Below are positions 35,213 to 44,278 of a stretch of DNA of 59,541 bases, in pieces. Below the pieces are notes generated by a model. The model searched no databases and was not told the DNA's origin. It saw only the letters and a program-made list of their open reading frames with translations. Each line of letters starts with the position of its first letter. The stretch's first letter is position 1. The DNA is from Candidatus Gastranaerophilales bacterium (GTDB lineage: Bacteria; Cyanobacteriota; Vampirovibrionia; Gastranaerophilales; Gastranaerophilaceae). Location: contig CANQNW010000013.1 of assembly GCA_947625305.1 (NCBI GenBank), positions 1-59,541 on the forward strand, read 5' to 3'. A program made the translations under genes and the position numbers.

Positions 35213-36160
35213 TTAATTACCCTCCGTAAAGACTTTAAATATATCATTTTTTCCGCAGTTTCCTTTAAAAACATTATCTGATAAAACTTTATAAGGATTT
35301 TCTTCTATTTTAGGTTTAGCCGGAGCCTTCTTTTTATTTAATCCTAAAATTCCGAGAATAACAGGAACAAGCGCAACCGTTATATTTGCTCTTATAGGCA
35401 TGAATATCGGCTGGAATAACTTATCAATAACGTTTTTAGCAGTTTTTTCATAATTATTAAGAACCTTTTGTTCTTTTAATGCTGACATAATCTGCTCAAA
35501 ATTATCCGGAGCAAGTTTTGCAACAGTCTCTTTAAATTTTGCCTCTGCAGCTTTGCCCGCATCTTTTAGCACATTTAAATTAATTTTATTATCTTCAATT
35601 AATTTAGAAACAAAAGATGTAAATTCAGTTTCTTTACCTTCTTGAACCAGTTTTTCGGTTGTTTGTTTTAAAGCATCAATACCTTTTTGTACGGTTTCCT
35701 TTGATTGTTGTTTAATTTCTTCAGGTATTTTAAACGAATCAGCTTTATATGATTTACCCGCTGCAGCTGCTATTGCAGAACCGATTACAGCAGTTAAAGC
35801 CAGACCTACAACACCTGACGAAATTGATTTAGCCGCCTGATAAGAACATTTTTCTTTATCTTCATCAGTTTTTGCGGTAGCCATAATCGCTAAGGGCCGT
35901 AATCCGCAAGTAATAAACAGTGCAAATACCGCTTCTGCTACCAGGGGATTAGCGGAAGCAAAATTTGCCGCCGTGTGAAGGAAAGGAACTTTTCCGCCTT
36001 TAAAACTCGCACGACCATCAGAATTATTCCTGATGGTCGTGTTTATTTTGTCATTATTATTTTCGTGTTTATATAAGCATTCGGAGTTTCGATATTTAGA
36101 CTGCTCCGGCGCCTTTCCTTTTAGATACCCTGTATTCATTGTAATAGAATTAATTTTCAT
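35213..36160 (-). CDS. Hypothetical protein with N-terminal SFKG motif
   Basis: A 315-residue protein. The first 50 residues are polar, then ASFKGG at residues 51-56 and a hydrophobic domain (about 70-130, LVAEAVFALFITCG, GVVGLALTAVIGSAIAAA). Lys/Gln-rich helices follow (about 140-260), and a short hydrophobic segment near 275. It is the first gene of the pair with 34314-35210, with similar layout, so the two probably act together. A 12-bp perfect hairpin is encoded at codons about 40-50. Confidence 0.6.
   Translation of the reverse strand: MKINSITMNTGYLKGKAPEQSKYRNSECLYKHENNNDKINTTIRNNSDGRASFKGGKVPFLHTAANFASANPLVAEAVFALFITCGLRPLAIMATAKTDEDKEKCSYQAAKSISSGVVGLALTAVIGSAIAAAAGKSYKADSFKIPEEIKQQSKETVQKGIDALKQTTEKLVQEGKETEFTSFVSKLIEDNKINLNVLKDAGKAAEAKFKETVAKLAPDNFEQIMSALKEQKVLNNYEKTAKNVIDKLFQPIFMPIRANITVALVPVILGILGLNKKKAPAKPKIEENPYKVLSDNVFKGNCGKNDIFKVFTEGN
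36010..36041. repeat. Perfect 12-bp hairpin inside the SFKG gene
   Basis: CACGACCATCAG and its complement are spaced by 8 bases, within codons 40-50 of the gene at 35213-36160, just before the SFKG motif. The stem is GC-richer than its surroundings. Confidence 0.65.
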
Positions 36161-36345
36161 AATCTCTTTCCATACACTCTACATTCGTTCTAAGTTTCAA
36201 AAAAAAATTTTTTGCTACCTTTATGAAAAAATTATAACAAAAAAATAAAATCCTTTTTTTAAATTGAAAAATTTTTATAAAAATAATAGTGTTTTTAACA
36301 CTTTTTCCAATTTTTTATAAATTTATAAAACTTAATATTATTTTT

Positions 36346-37638
36346 TTAAATATTAATATATTTAATACCGAAATCCTCTACAGATTTGCGATTAAATATA
36401 TTTCTTCCGTCAAAAATTACAAAATCTTTTAAATTAGATTTTATTTTATCAAAATCAGGTTTTCGAAATTCGTTCCATTCTGTTAAAATTACCAATGCGT
36501 CAGCATTATTAACTGCATCATATGATGAATTACTGTACTCTATTGCATTATCAAAAATAGACTGAGCCGTTTCCATTGCCTGTGGGTCATAAGCCTGAAT
36601 TTTAGCACCATGCTCCAGAAGCATGTTTACTACATATATAGAAGGAGCTTCTCGCATGTCGTTGGTTTTAGGTTTAAAAGCTAACCCCCAAACGGCAATA
36701 GTTTTACCTTTAATATCTCCATTATAAAAATCTAAAATTTTATCAACAAAAATTTTTTTCTGAAGATTATTTGTATTTTTAACAGCTTCTAAAATTTGGC
36801 TGGAACATCCGTTTTCTTTAGCAATTGTGATTAAAGCACTTACATCTTTAGGAAAACAGCTTCCTCCAAAACCGATACCCGGAAACAAAAACTTATTGCC
36901 TATTCTTGAATCCGTTGAAATACCTGTTCGGACATTTTCTATATCAGCACCTACTTTAGCACATATATTAGCTATTTCATTTATAAATGATATTCTGGAT
37001 GCCAAAATGGCATTTGCTGCATATTTAGTCATTTCCGCAGACTTGACGTCCATAAATATCATTCTGTTTCCCGTCCTGAAATACGGATGATAAATTTCTT
37101 TCATTATATCGGAGGCTCTATCAGAATCTGAACCGATTATAACTCTATCAGGGTACAAAAAATCATTTACGGCAGCACCCTGCTTTAAAAACTCAGGATT
37201 TGAAACCACATCAAAGGGTACTTTTGTTATCTCTTTAATTATTTTAGTAAGTTTTTCGGCAGTCCCTACGGGAACGGTTGATTTATTTACAATTACTTTA
37301 TATTCATTCAGATTTTCAGCTATTTCCTTTGCGACATTTAATACATAGTCCAAATTACAAGAACCGTCTTCTTTCTGAGGTGTAGATACAGCTATAAAAC
37401 AAGCTTTTGATTGTTTTACAGCAGATGAAATATCGGTAGTAAAAATTAAACGATTCTCTTTTGTGTTATTTTTTATAAGTTCTTCCAACCCCGGCTCATA
37501 TATTGGAATTAGTCCTTGTTTTAGTTTTGAAATTTTATCGGAATTATTATCAACACAGATAACTTCATTTCCCATATCCGCAAAACAAGCGCCTGCAACT
37601 AATCCAACATATCCTGTTCCTATAACACAAATTTTCAT
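36346..37638 (-). CDS. ugd: UDP-glucose 6-dehydrogenase
   Basis: About 430 residues from ATG 37638, where GGAG lies eight bases upstream. The NAD site GTGYVGLVAGACFADMG and the catalytic Cys in GFGGSCFPKDV are clear, and WGLAFKPKTNDMREAPS is typical. It makes UDP-glucuronic acid, a precursor for acidic surface polysaccharides or for lipid A/LPS sugars. Nearby genes do not show which glycan uses it. Confidence 0.93.
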   Translation of the reverse strand: MKICVIGTGYVGLVAGACFADMGNEVICVDNNSDKISKLKQGLIPIYEPGLEELIKNNTKENRLIFTTDISSAVKQSKACFIAVSTPQKEDGSCNLDYVLNVAKEIAENLNEYKVIVNKSTVPVGTAEKLTKIIKEITKVPFDVVSNPEFLKQGAAVNDFLYPDRVIIGSDSDRASDIMKEIYHPYFRTGNRMIFMDVKSAEMTKYAANAILASRISFINEIANICAKVGADIENVRTGISTDSRIGNKFLFPGIGFGGSCFPKDVSALITIAKENGCSSQILEAVKNTNNLQKKIFVDKILDFYNGDIKGKTIAVWGLAFKPKTNDMREAPSIYVVNMLLEHGAKIQAYDPQAMETAQSIFDNAIEYSNSSYDAVNNADALVILTEWNEFRKPDFDKIKSNLKDFVIFDGRNIFNRKSVEDFGIKYINI

Positions 37639-37741
37639 AACTGTCTCCAAATTGGTTTTATTCTATCATAAAATATTAAAGTTTGTAAAAAGGATGATTA
37701 AAACTATATTCGGCATGCCAAAATAGGTATATTTTAAAAAT

Positions 37742-39379
37742 ATGAAAATATGCTCTGATTTTAACAGGTTAAGTTTTAAATCCGCTGTGATTAATATTAA
37801 TGCGGTTTCTGATACTCACGGTGAACTTGCCCGTGCAAATAATGCACTTGAAACCATGAAAGAATTAAATCAGGATATTTTTGTTAAAGAAGGTAAAGGA
37901 AGAAAAAATATATTTGCAATCTGTGGAGATTGGTTTATGTCGGGTGCAAAAAAAGGATTTTCTCAAGACCCTGATAAACCTTTAGCCTTCTTTCAACTTG
38001 ATATTTTAAATGAATTTATAAATCAAATTAATTCAATCCAAAATAATACCGTACTCTTTACGGCAGGTAATCACGAATTTGACGGAGGAGTTTCTTTATT
38101 TGATAAAATCTGCTCTAAATTAAATGCGGAAATTATAATGACAAATCTTAAAAAATATAAATCGCCAGCCTTAATTGAAAGCGGTGATAAAATATTAAAA
38201 CAAAAAATTATCGAAATTGAGGATGATAAAAATCCTGATTTAAAGTATAAAGTGCTGTTTCTTGGAATATGCCCCGTTAATATGTCTGCTTATAAAAAGG
38301 ATTTAAAAGGTGTTGAATTTTTAAATAATTCGCCCTCATATCAAGCAAATATTACAAAAAATGATTACCTTAAAACCCTTGAAAATTGCAAACGACAAAT
38401 AGCAAGATTTAAACGGAAAAATCCTAACGGGATTGTTGTTCTGCTAAATCATACGGGCGTAGGGTTTGCTGATAACCTTGCCAATGAATCAAATGTTGAT
38501 TTGGTTCTTAACGGACACGAACATAAAAATAATATCCGAAATGTAAATAATACTTTAATTGTTGAAATGTCACAAGATTTTAATAAGCTGGTTAATGCTA
38601 AATTAAAAATTGATGACGACGGAAAACTTTCAAATATAAAATTAAAAACATATCATCCTGCGGAAGATAAAACAAACGGCCCGATTACTGAATTATATAA
38701 TAAACTTTTGGGTGAAGACTTAAAACCTAAATATTGTATTAAAACTAAAAATCCGAAATTAACCCAGCTTGACATCAAATTTATAAGAAATAAAAATAAT
38801 TATCTTTCAAATTTTGTCACAGATTCAGTCTTGGAGGAAATAAAGAAAATCCAACCTAATGTTGATTTTTTTGCTCTTAACTCATCATCAATAAGACATC
38901 CCTTAAAGATTTCCAAAGAACCGGCAATTAGTAATTTCGATATTATCAATGTTTTATCGGGAATTAATGACGATGAAGGAGATATAGTTATTTCTGAAGT
39001 AACAGGAAAACAAATTCTTGAGATGATTTTGGATAACGTATTAAATAATAATATTGCCCCTCAGAAAAATTCTTTAATCCAATATTCAGGGCTGAAAATT
39101 AACAGAACAAATCTTCTTAAGGCTTTTGTTCAAAGAGCGCCCAAAGAAGAATTAATTAATAATATATTTGATGCCTCAACTAACGAACCAATAATATTGA
39201 ATAAAAAATATAAAATCGCAAACGTTATAAAGTATTTTAATAAAACAAAAAATCAAAGAATAAAAGCAATGAAAGATAATGCAGACTCAATTAATGTAAC
39301 GGTACAGGAACTATTTAAGAAACATTTTGAAAACTCAGACGGGAATTTAACGGCAGACTTAGATGTAAGAATAAAATAA
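37742..39379 (+). CDS. Metallophosphoesterase / 5'-nucleotidase-like protein with SFKS start
   Basis: A 545-residue UshA-like protein. Metal sites show in SDTHGELA, CGDWF, AGNHEFDGG, LLNHTGVG and LNGHEHKNN. The C-terminal 5'-nucleotidase domain is present (about 350-545: NSSSIRHPLK, ITGKQI-like VTGKQILEMI). No signal peptide is found; the first 14 residues include SFKS, close to the SFKG motif seen in neighbours. Likely acts on nucleotides or other phosphoesters, perhaps outside the cytoplasm; that placement is inference. Confidence 0.8.
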   Translation: MKICSDFNRLSFKSAVININAVSDTHGELARANNALETMKELNQDIFVKEGKGRKNIFAICGDWFMSGAKKGFSQDPDKPLAFFQLDILNEFINQINSIQNNTVLFTAGNHEFDGGVSLFDKICSKLNAEIIMTNLKKYKSPALIESGDKILKQKIIEIEDDKNPDLKYKVLFLGICPVNMSAYKKDLKGVEFLNNSPSYQANITKNDYLKTLENCKRQIARFKRKNPNGIVVLLNHTGVGFADNLANESNVDLVLNGHEHKNNIRNVNNTLIVEMSQDFNKLVNAKLKIDDDGKLSNIKLKTYHPAEDKTNGPITELYNKLLGEDLKPKYCIKTKNPKLTQLDIKFIRNKNNYLSNFVTDSVLEEIKKIQPNVDFFALNSSSIRHPLKISKEPAISNFDIINVLSGINDDEGDIVISEVTGKQILEMILDNVLNNNIAPQKNSLIQYSGLKINRTNLLKAFVQRAPKEELINNIFDASTNEPIILNKKYKIANVIKYFNKTKNQRIKAMKDNADSINVTVQELFKKHFENSDGNLTADLDVRIK

Positions 39380-39446
39380 TTAAAACTTTGTTATAAATTA
39401 TAAGATTTATTGAAAAAAAAATTTGAGAATGTTAAAATTATAGTAT

Positions 39447-39698
39447 CGGGACGTGGCGCAGACAAATTTTGCGTAGGCTGAAGCGAAGCGAAATGCCGAA
39501 GTAACACCGAAATAGCGAACGACTTTTGCAAAGCAAATAGTGAGCGACTTGAAGGTGTTAAGCAATAATTTGTAGCTGCTACAAAAATCGGGACGTGGCG
39601 CAGCCTGACTCTGCCGAGGAGAACAATTAAGTATTGTTCGACGAGAGGTAGCACGTAGTGCGCTTCAGGCTCGATAATCTGAAAATTAAATACAAAAT
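39447..39698 (+). repeat. Two structured modules led by copies of the tRNA-Pro(GGG) 5' end
   Basis: Order: 15-nt copy of the tRNA start (39447-39461), ~127-bp module (39462-39588), 19-nt copy (39589-39607), ~91-bp module (39608-39698), then the intact tRNA. The copies match this tRNA (CGGGACGTGGCG) and not the UGG one (CGGGATGTAGCG). The second module folds: AGCCTGA/TCAGGCT closing stem and GAACAAT/ATTGTTC hairpin. The first has ACAAATT/AATTTGT closing and AACACC/GGTGTT inner stems. Confidence 0.75.
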
Positions 39699-39775
<77 letters not shown>

Positions 39776-39780
39776 TTTAT

Positions 39781-39820
39781 AAAAAGACTTTTAGTTATAT
39801 CTACAAGTCTTTTTATTTTT
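39781..39820 (+). terminator. Terminator after tRNA-Pro(GGG)
   Basis: AAAAAGACTT and AAGTCTTTTT form a 10-bp stem around a 14-base loop, followed by ATTTTT. It ends the tRNA transcript. The rest of the gap to 40062 holds only an inverted repeat (AAAGTCCGTTTT at 39843-39854, complement at 39953-39964) and no gene. Confidence 0.75.
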
Positions 39821-40062
39821 TAAATTGCTCGCAATGTCTTTTAAAGTCCGTTTTGAGTCGGAAGTTTTTTGTTCCTTATTCGCCTCTGTTACAAACACAA
39901 TGCAAATTCTGTGCTCGGAAGCAAGATGATTTGCTCATTTTGAAATCGGACAAAAACGGACTTTTATTACCCCAAAACGGACTCAAAAAATTTAAACAAT
40001 ATAGTGAATTATGACAGAAACTCACAAATAATATAATGTTTTGTTAGTTTCTGTTTGGAAAA

Positions 40063-40620
40063 TTATTTTTTATACTGTTTTTTCATTTGTTTACAAATAT
40101 CTTCTTTTAAATTATCTTCAGAACAATATAATACTATAGACCCCCAATTACTTGTACTTGCTTTTAATGCATACTTTTTAAAATCAATCCAATCATTAAA
40201 GGTTTGTTCTTTTAATTCATATATAAACTTCCTATTCATACCGGATATAAATTCTTTATCAGTCATATTCATAACTTTATAATCTTTTTTATCATGAGAT
40301 ATTATTAATTTCATAGTATATTCACTACCAATTCCCAAATATTTAAGAAATTGATTATCATCAACTTGTAACCATTCCGGAACAACATCACCTGTTTGCG
40401 TGCAGGTTATTTTATTAAATTTACCGCTATAATTACAATACAAATTTTCAGCTTTAAGAGGTATTGAAATAACATAAACATATATTAAATACACAAACCC
40501 TATAAATAAACAAAGACTAATAAAAATAATTTTCAAATTAAACTTTCTTTTAATTTTATCAGTTTTATTTTCAGAATTTCCTGTTACATCATTTACATCT
40601 TTAATACTTTCATTTTCCAT
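40063..40620 (-). CDS. Hypothetical membrane-anchored protein (island cargo)
   Basis: A 185-residue protein with a polar N-terminus of about 27 residues, one membrane helix (about 30-54, IIFISLCLFIGFVYLIYVYVI) and an extracytoplasmic domain with four cysteines (CNYSGKFNKITC and CSEDNLKEDIC) that could pair. Start has AAAGGAGCC. It is the last of five same-strand genes in the island. No family recognised. Confidence 0.55.
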   Translation of the reverse strand: MENESIKDVNDVTGNSENKTDKIKRKFNLKIIFISLCLFIGFVYLIYVYVISIPLKAENLYCNYSGKFNKITCTQTGDVVPEWLQVDDNQFLKYLGIGSEYTMKLIISHDKKDYKVMNMTDKEFISGMNRKFIYELKEQTFNDWIDFKKYALKASTSNWGSIVLYCSEDNLKEDICKQMKKQYKK

Positions 40621-40634
40621 AATAGGCTCCTTTA

Positions 40635-41060
40635 CTATTCTTTATAATCTTTTGCTTTAATTTCAACAAGATTAATTCCATATTTATCACATAAAATTTT
40701 AGCACGATTATAATATATATAATCTTTATTTGATTTAAGAATAAGAACTAAACACGGCTTTTTATTTGTATTATAAGCATACCATAGTGCTTGTCCAAAG
40801 CCTTCATACCATTTTTTTGCCCAATCAAATTCACAGGCATGAGTTTCAGTTAAACAATCCACTCTCGTTTTGTCCGGCAATATAAATTCTTCTTTTCCAT
40901 TACAGTATGCGTGAACATAATCAGATTCTCTCAACTTTTCTTTGTCTGGCAACAAACTATTCCCATTTTGATTAAGTATAAAAATCTGACACAATACAGG
41001 GATTGCAATGATAAAAAATATAATTATTATTAATATACTTACTAATTTTTTCTTTTTCAA
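40635..41060 (-). CDS. Hypothetical protein with nuclease-like ETHACEFDWAKKWYEG motif
   Basis: About 141 residues. The TTG at 41060 with a GGCGGA site is preferred to an upstream TTG. It overlaps or abuts the stop of the small Cys-rich gene at 41063. An N-terminal membrane helix is followed by DCLTETHACEFDWAKKWYEG and a segment QALWYAYNTNKKPCLVLIL. This pattern recurs in small hypothetical proteins with a restriction-endonuclease-like fold; the acidic and Lys residues fit a PD-(D/E)xK site, though activity is uncertain. Confidence 0.55.
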   Translation of the reverse strand: MKKKKLVSILIIIIFFIIAIPVLCQIFILNQNGNSLLPDKEKLRESDYVHAYCNGKEEFILPDKTRVDCLTETHACEFDWAKKWYEGFGQALWYAYNTNKKPCLVLILKSNKDYIYYNRAKILCDKYGINLVEIKAKDYKE

Positions 41061-41062
41061 AT

Positions 41063-41278
41063 TTATCCGCCACAAACTTTACAGGGTTTTCCACCATGTT
41101 TTATAGCTTCTTTTTTATCAACTTTTGTACAATTTACGGTACATTTTTGAGCCCATTGACAGCTTGGTTTATGATATTTTAATGTTTTCCAATTAAAAAC
41201 AACAGTTTCTGCCAGTACACTTGATGAACTTAAACATAATATTAATACTGAAAATATTACTGTTAAAATCTTTTTCAT
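41063..41278 (-). CDS. Small exported Cys-rich protein
   Basis: 71 residues with a signal peptide (ending SSVLA) and a mature part KYHKPSCQWAQKC...KHGGKPCKVCGG. The C-x-x-C end and YHKPSC pattern match the small zinc-binding tail found at the C-terminus of nuclease-like proteins (Ada/thermonuclease-associated type). GAGG site. Adjacent to the nuclease-like gene at 40635, so they may be partners. Confidence 0.6.
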   Translation of the reverse strand: MKKILTVIFSVLILCLSSSSVLAETVVFNWKTLKYHKPSCQWAQKCTVNCTKVDKKEAIKHGGKPCKVCGG

Positions 41279-41281
41279 TTG

Positions 41282-41752
41282 TTATTCCTCAATTTTAAAA
41301 TGTATTTCATAACCGTTACCATTAGGAAAATCTTCCTTTATAACACTTATAGTATATTCCCCGTGTTTCCAAATACCATTTTTACCAATTTTTAAATTAT
41401 TTATTATACTCTGTGGCAAGGTATAATTTATAGATTTTTTAGATAGCATTTGTGATGCTTGTATTAACTGATTGTGTAATTTTTCCTTATTTGAGCCATT
41501 ATAGACATTTAAAACCAAATAAACCTTTTTAACAATATTTTTATTTCCTTCGGTATAATATGCAATATTACTTTTATTATCCAGCATTTTATATGGAGAA
41601 CAACAATAGTAATCTTGATAACCATCAAATTTATATTCACTTGTTTTTAATCCACTTATATTATCTAGATAGTGGCAAGCATTTTTATAATCAAATGCAT
41701 AACATAATTGAGTATTGATAAATAAAAACATAAATAGCCAAATATATTTCAT
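41282..41752 (-). CDS. Small exported hypothetical protein
   Basis: 156 residues, a signal peptide (MKYIWLFMFLFINTQLCYA) and a mature domain with a C-C pair (DYYCCSPYKML). The C-terminus is beta-rich (YTISVIKEDFPNGNGYEIHFKI). Strong AAGGAG site. Three bases before the next gene. No family recognised. Confidence 0.55.
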   Translation of the reverse strand: MKYIWLFMFLFINTQLCYAFDYKNACHYLDNISGLKTSEYKFDGYQDYYCCSPYKMLDNKSNIAYYTEGNKNIVKKVYLVLNVYNGSNKEKLHNQLIQASQMLSKKSINYTLPQSIINNLKIGKNGIWKHGEYTISVIKEDFPNGNGYEIHFKIEE

Positions 41753-41789
41753 AATTAACTCCTTATTAAAATGACTTATCTTTTTTAAC

Positions 41790-42551
41790 TTATATTTTAA
41801 AATTTTTATCTTTTGAATATAACTTCTGTCCTGTTCTATAACCTCTAAAAAGAACCGTTACATTTGCAATTTGCCAATATTCTAAAAACATATTATCAAC
41901 TGCTTTTTTTGTATCATAATCTAAATTATTCCAAGCATATTCATCTATTTGAATTTCAAGTAATTTATAACCTCCTTCATTACCCATATCCTTAATTTTT
42001 ATAAATATACCTGCTTTTTGAAATTCTTTTATACATGTTTCTATTTTTTTAATTTCTTCTTGATTGTTTAATGTATTTTGTTGAGTTTGTACTGATTGTG
42101 TTTGATATGTTTCAACTTTCTTTGTACTTTTTAATTCTTGAGAATTTGATGAAGAATTATTAGTATTTGAATTATCGCTGAATGTTCCAAAGAAAAATAT
42201 AAATAAAACAAATACAATAATATTTTTAAACGTATCATAATTTTCCAGTCCAAATTCTGAATATTTGTTTTTTAACAAATTATTTGTTTTCGGAAATAAT
42301 AATATTGATATTAAAAATGCAAGAAAACCAGACAAAAAATGTTTTTCAGAAAATAGCATTATTGTAAATAAAATAAATATAAAGGAGAAAAAAACTCCAA
42401 TAGAAAAACGATTTACTTTAGAAGATTCGTTATTTTCAATTTCTGCATTTTGATTATCTATATAATTAAATTGATATTCTACTTTCGTCCCACAATATTG
42501 GCAAAAACTTGCATTATTATTTATTGCTTTACCACATTTTTGACAAAACAT
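41790..42551 (-). CDS. Zinc-ribbon membrane protein
   Basis: A 253-residue protein. The N-terminal zinc ribbon is FCQKCGKAINNNASFCQYCG with two CxxC knuckles. Three membrane-like helices follow between about residues 50 and 125, then a Ser/Gln-rich linker and a basic C-terminal domain. The architecture is like the zinc_ribbon_2-type membrane proteins of many genomes; function is unknown. It is divergent from the XRE gene, so its promoter lies within 42552-42719. Confidence 0.6.
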   Translation of the reverse strand: MFCQKCGKAINNNASFCQYCGTKVEYQFNYIDNQNAEIENNESSKVNRFSIGVFFSFIFILFTIMLFSEKHFLSGFLAFLISILLFPKTNNLLKNKYSEFGLENYDTFKNIIVFVLFIFFFGTFSDNSNTNNSSSNSQELKSTKKVETYQTQSVQTQQNTLNNQEEIKKIETCIKEFQKAGIFIKIKDMGNEGGYKLLEIQIDEYAWNNLDYDTKKAVDNMFLEYWQIANVTVLFRGYRTGQKLYSKDKNFKI

Positions 42552-42719
42552 TCATATATTCCTTTTTCTAATTAGTATTTAATTTATAGTTTACATTAAA
42601 ATCATAAATTTATTACATATTTATATGAATTATTTACATATATTAAGCTAAAATAATGAACTATTTACTATTATTTTATTTTGCCTAATGCCTTATCATT
42701 TTTTATAAGAGGTAATTAG

Positions 42720-43040
42720 ATGAATAATAAAAAGTTGTTAGGTAAAAGAATTAAAGAAATAAGAAAAAAATCTAATTATACCCAAGAGCAATTGGCAGAG
42801 GCAATTGGTATTGATATTACTACATTAAGCGGAATTGAAAGCGGAAGGCACTTCCCATCTTTAGTTACATTAGAAAAAATTGCAAAAATATTAAATGTAG
42901 CATTAATAACTCTTTTTGATTTTAGCCATCATATTTCTGTAGATGAAATGAAAACCTCAATAACTGACAACATTGACTTATTAAGCGATGATGATATTAA
43001 GCTTGTTTATAAACTGTTGATGAAAAAATATGTTGAGTAA
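42720..43040 (+). CDS. XRE family transcriptional regulator
   Basis: A 106-residue DNA-binding protein. The helix-turn-helix RIKEIRKKSNYTQEQLAEAIGIDITTLSGIESGRHFPSLVTLEKIAKIL is an unmistakable XRE/Cro fold. GAGG site. A short C-terminal helix follows. It is divergent from the zinc-ribbon operon and convergent with the small gene behind it, so it may control the island cargo. Confidence 0.85.
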   Translation: MNNKKLLGKRIKEIRKKSNYTQEQLAEAIGIDITTLSGIESGRHFPSLVTLEKIAKILNVALITLFDFSHHISVDEMKTSITDNIDLLSDDDIKLVYKLLMKKYVE

Positions 43041-43041
43041 A

Positions 43042-43236
43042 TTAATTATTCAAAATACTTTTAGCTATATTATTTCTGTTTATGTCGTCTTTTAGGTAGG
43101 GGAAAGCTTGTTTTAATAATTCAGACAAGGTAGCTTCTTGCATATTTAATCTAAACTCAAATTTATTTCTTGATTTCGCAATTTTGCAAGCCGTTGTAAA
43201 CATATTCAATAATTCTAAAGCATCTTTATCTGTCAT
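43042..43236 (-). CDS. Small hypothetical protein, partner of the zeta-toxin-like gene
   Basis: 64 residues, helical and charged. Its ATG lies inside the last codons of the zeta-toxin-like gene, an 11-base overlap, which implies translational coupling. In epsilon/zeta systems the small antitoxin gene normally comes first; here the small gene is second and shows no similarity to epsilon that I recognise. It could still be the antidote. Confidence 0.5.
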   Translation of the reverse strand: MTDKDALELLNMFTTACKIAKSRNKFEFRLNMQEATLSELLKQAFPYLKDDINRNNIAKSILNN

Positions 43237-43834
43237 TATTTCCTATTTTATCCTTTGCAAATTGGAATATACTTTCAAATTTATTTTGTAATTCTTTATT
43301 TATTATATCATATTTATCTTTTTGTCCAAAAGAAACTATTGAAGGAGCATAATCATATCCGTTATAGAATAATGTCCATTCATCGGTTATATTTTTATAT
43401 TTTGTCCAAAAATTTATTATACTTTTATAATATCTGCGGATAATATCGGCTTCAGCAACATTGTGTCCGCCATTTTTTACTCTTTGTTTGACTCTTTCAA
43501 TACAAGAAGTACAATTTTGCAAGAAAGAATATACCAAAATGATTTTATAATTTTGTTTTTTTGCTTTTTCTATTATTCTGATAATATTATTGCCCGATAA
43601 TGTTGATTCAACGGCAAAAGACTTATTGTTATTTAAATATAGTTGTAATCTTTTAAAATAAACTTTTCCTGCCGATATTGGAACTTTATCAATAGCATTA
43701 GGCGAAATTTCTTTTGCAATTTCATCAGCGTTTAAAAAATCAAGATTTTTTTCTTTAAGTAAAACCTCAGCTAAAGTACTTTTACCTGAGCCGTTTGCAC
43801 CTGCTATTATGTATAATAATTTCTGATTTTCCAT
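43226..43834 (-). CDS. Zeta-toxin-like P-loop kinase
   Basis: A 202-residue AAA/zeta-toxin fold. Walker A is IIAGANGSGKSTLAEVLL, followed by FLNADEIAKEI, AVESTLSGNN and a lid region RVKNGGHNVAEADIIRRYYKS, all typical of zeta toxins, which phosphorylate UDP-N-acetylglucosamine. It overlaps a small gene at its end. The pair may maintain the island by post-segregational killing. Confidence 0.75.
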   Translation of the reverse strand: MENQKLLYIIAGANGSGKSTLAEVLLKEKNLDFLNADEIAKEISPNAIDKVPISAGKVYFKRLQLYLNNNKSFAVESTLSGNNIIRIIEKAKKQNYKIILVYSFLQNCTSCIERVKQRVKNGGHNVAEADIIRRYYKSIINFWTKYKNITDEWTLFYNGYDYAPSIVSFGQKDKYDIINKELQNKFESIFQFAKDKIGNNDR

Positions 43835-43919
43835 AGTTGAATTTTATCATAAATGTTGATTATGTACTAATTACTATAAATAAGATTTAATAGTAATTAT
43901 AGCCTTATTAGGTTCATAT

Positions 43920-44278
43920 CTTGTCATTGCAACATCAAACTAAGTGTTAAAAATAATCAAACTGCAAGTTCTTGTATATTTAAATTGCTCGCAAGTTCTC
44001 ACGCATCGCACAACTCTAAACAAAATTGTCGAAAGAGTTGTTGCTCGCCTGATGTGAGGCTGTACGGCTTTCGCCTACACCCTCATCAAAATCTTGTCGT
44101 TCCGATTTTTTGATGTCAAACCTCTTTCGCATTTCGTGATTTTCTACGGCTTTTGCCTTGAAAATCTACTCATCCGACCCGTCAAACTACGGCTCAATCA
44201 TTCGCCTTGTTTGTCGTGCAAATCTTGTCGTTGCAATATCAAACCAACTGCTCAAAATAATCAAACAGCATGTACAGA
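43920..44278. repeat. Repeat region with tRNA-Pro 3' ends and two module copies
   Basis: No gene here. It holds two related ~47-bp repeats (about 43919-43966 and 44221-44270), an 8-bp perfect hairpin (ACAACTCT/AGAGTTGT at 44010-44041), the tRNA-Pro(GGG) 3' copy at 44089-44105, the module 44106-44218 and a diverged second 3' copy from 44220. The module matches the one after tRNA-Pro(UGG) at 3369-3481 in inverted orientation. Confidence 0.65.

Noticed and set aside
43920-44278. CRISPR-like array in the repeat region
   Set aside because: Only two related copies of about 47 bases with uneven spacing and no cas genes; better explained as tRNA-linked modules.
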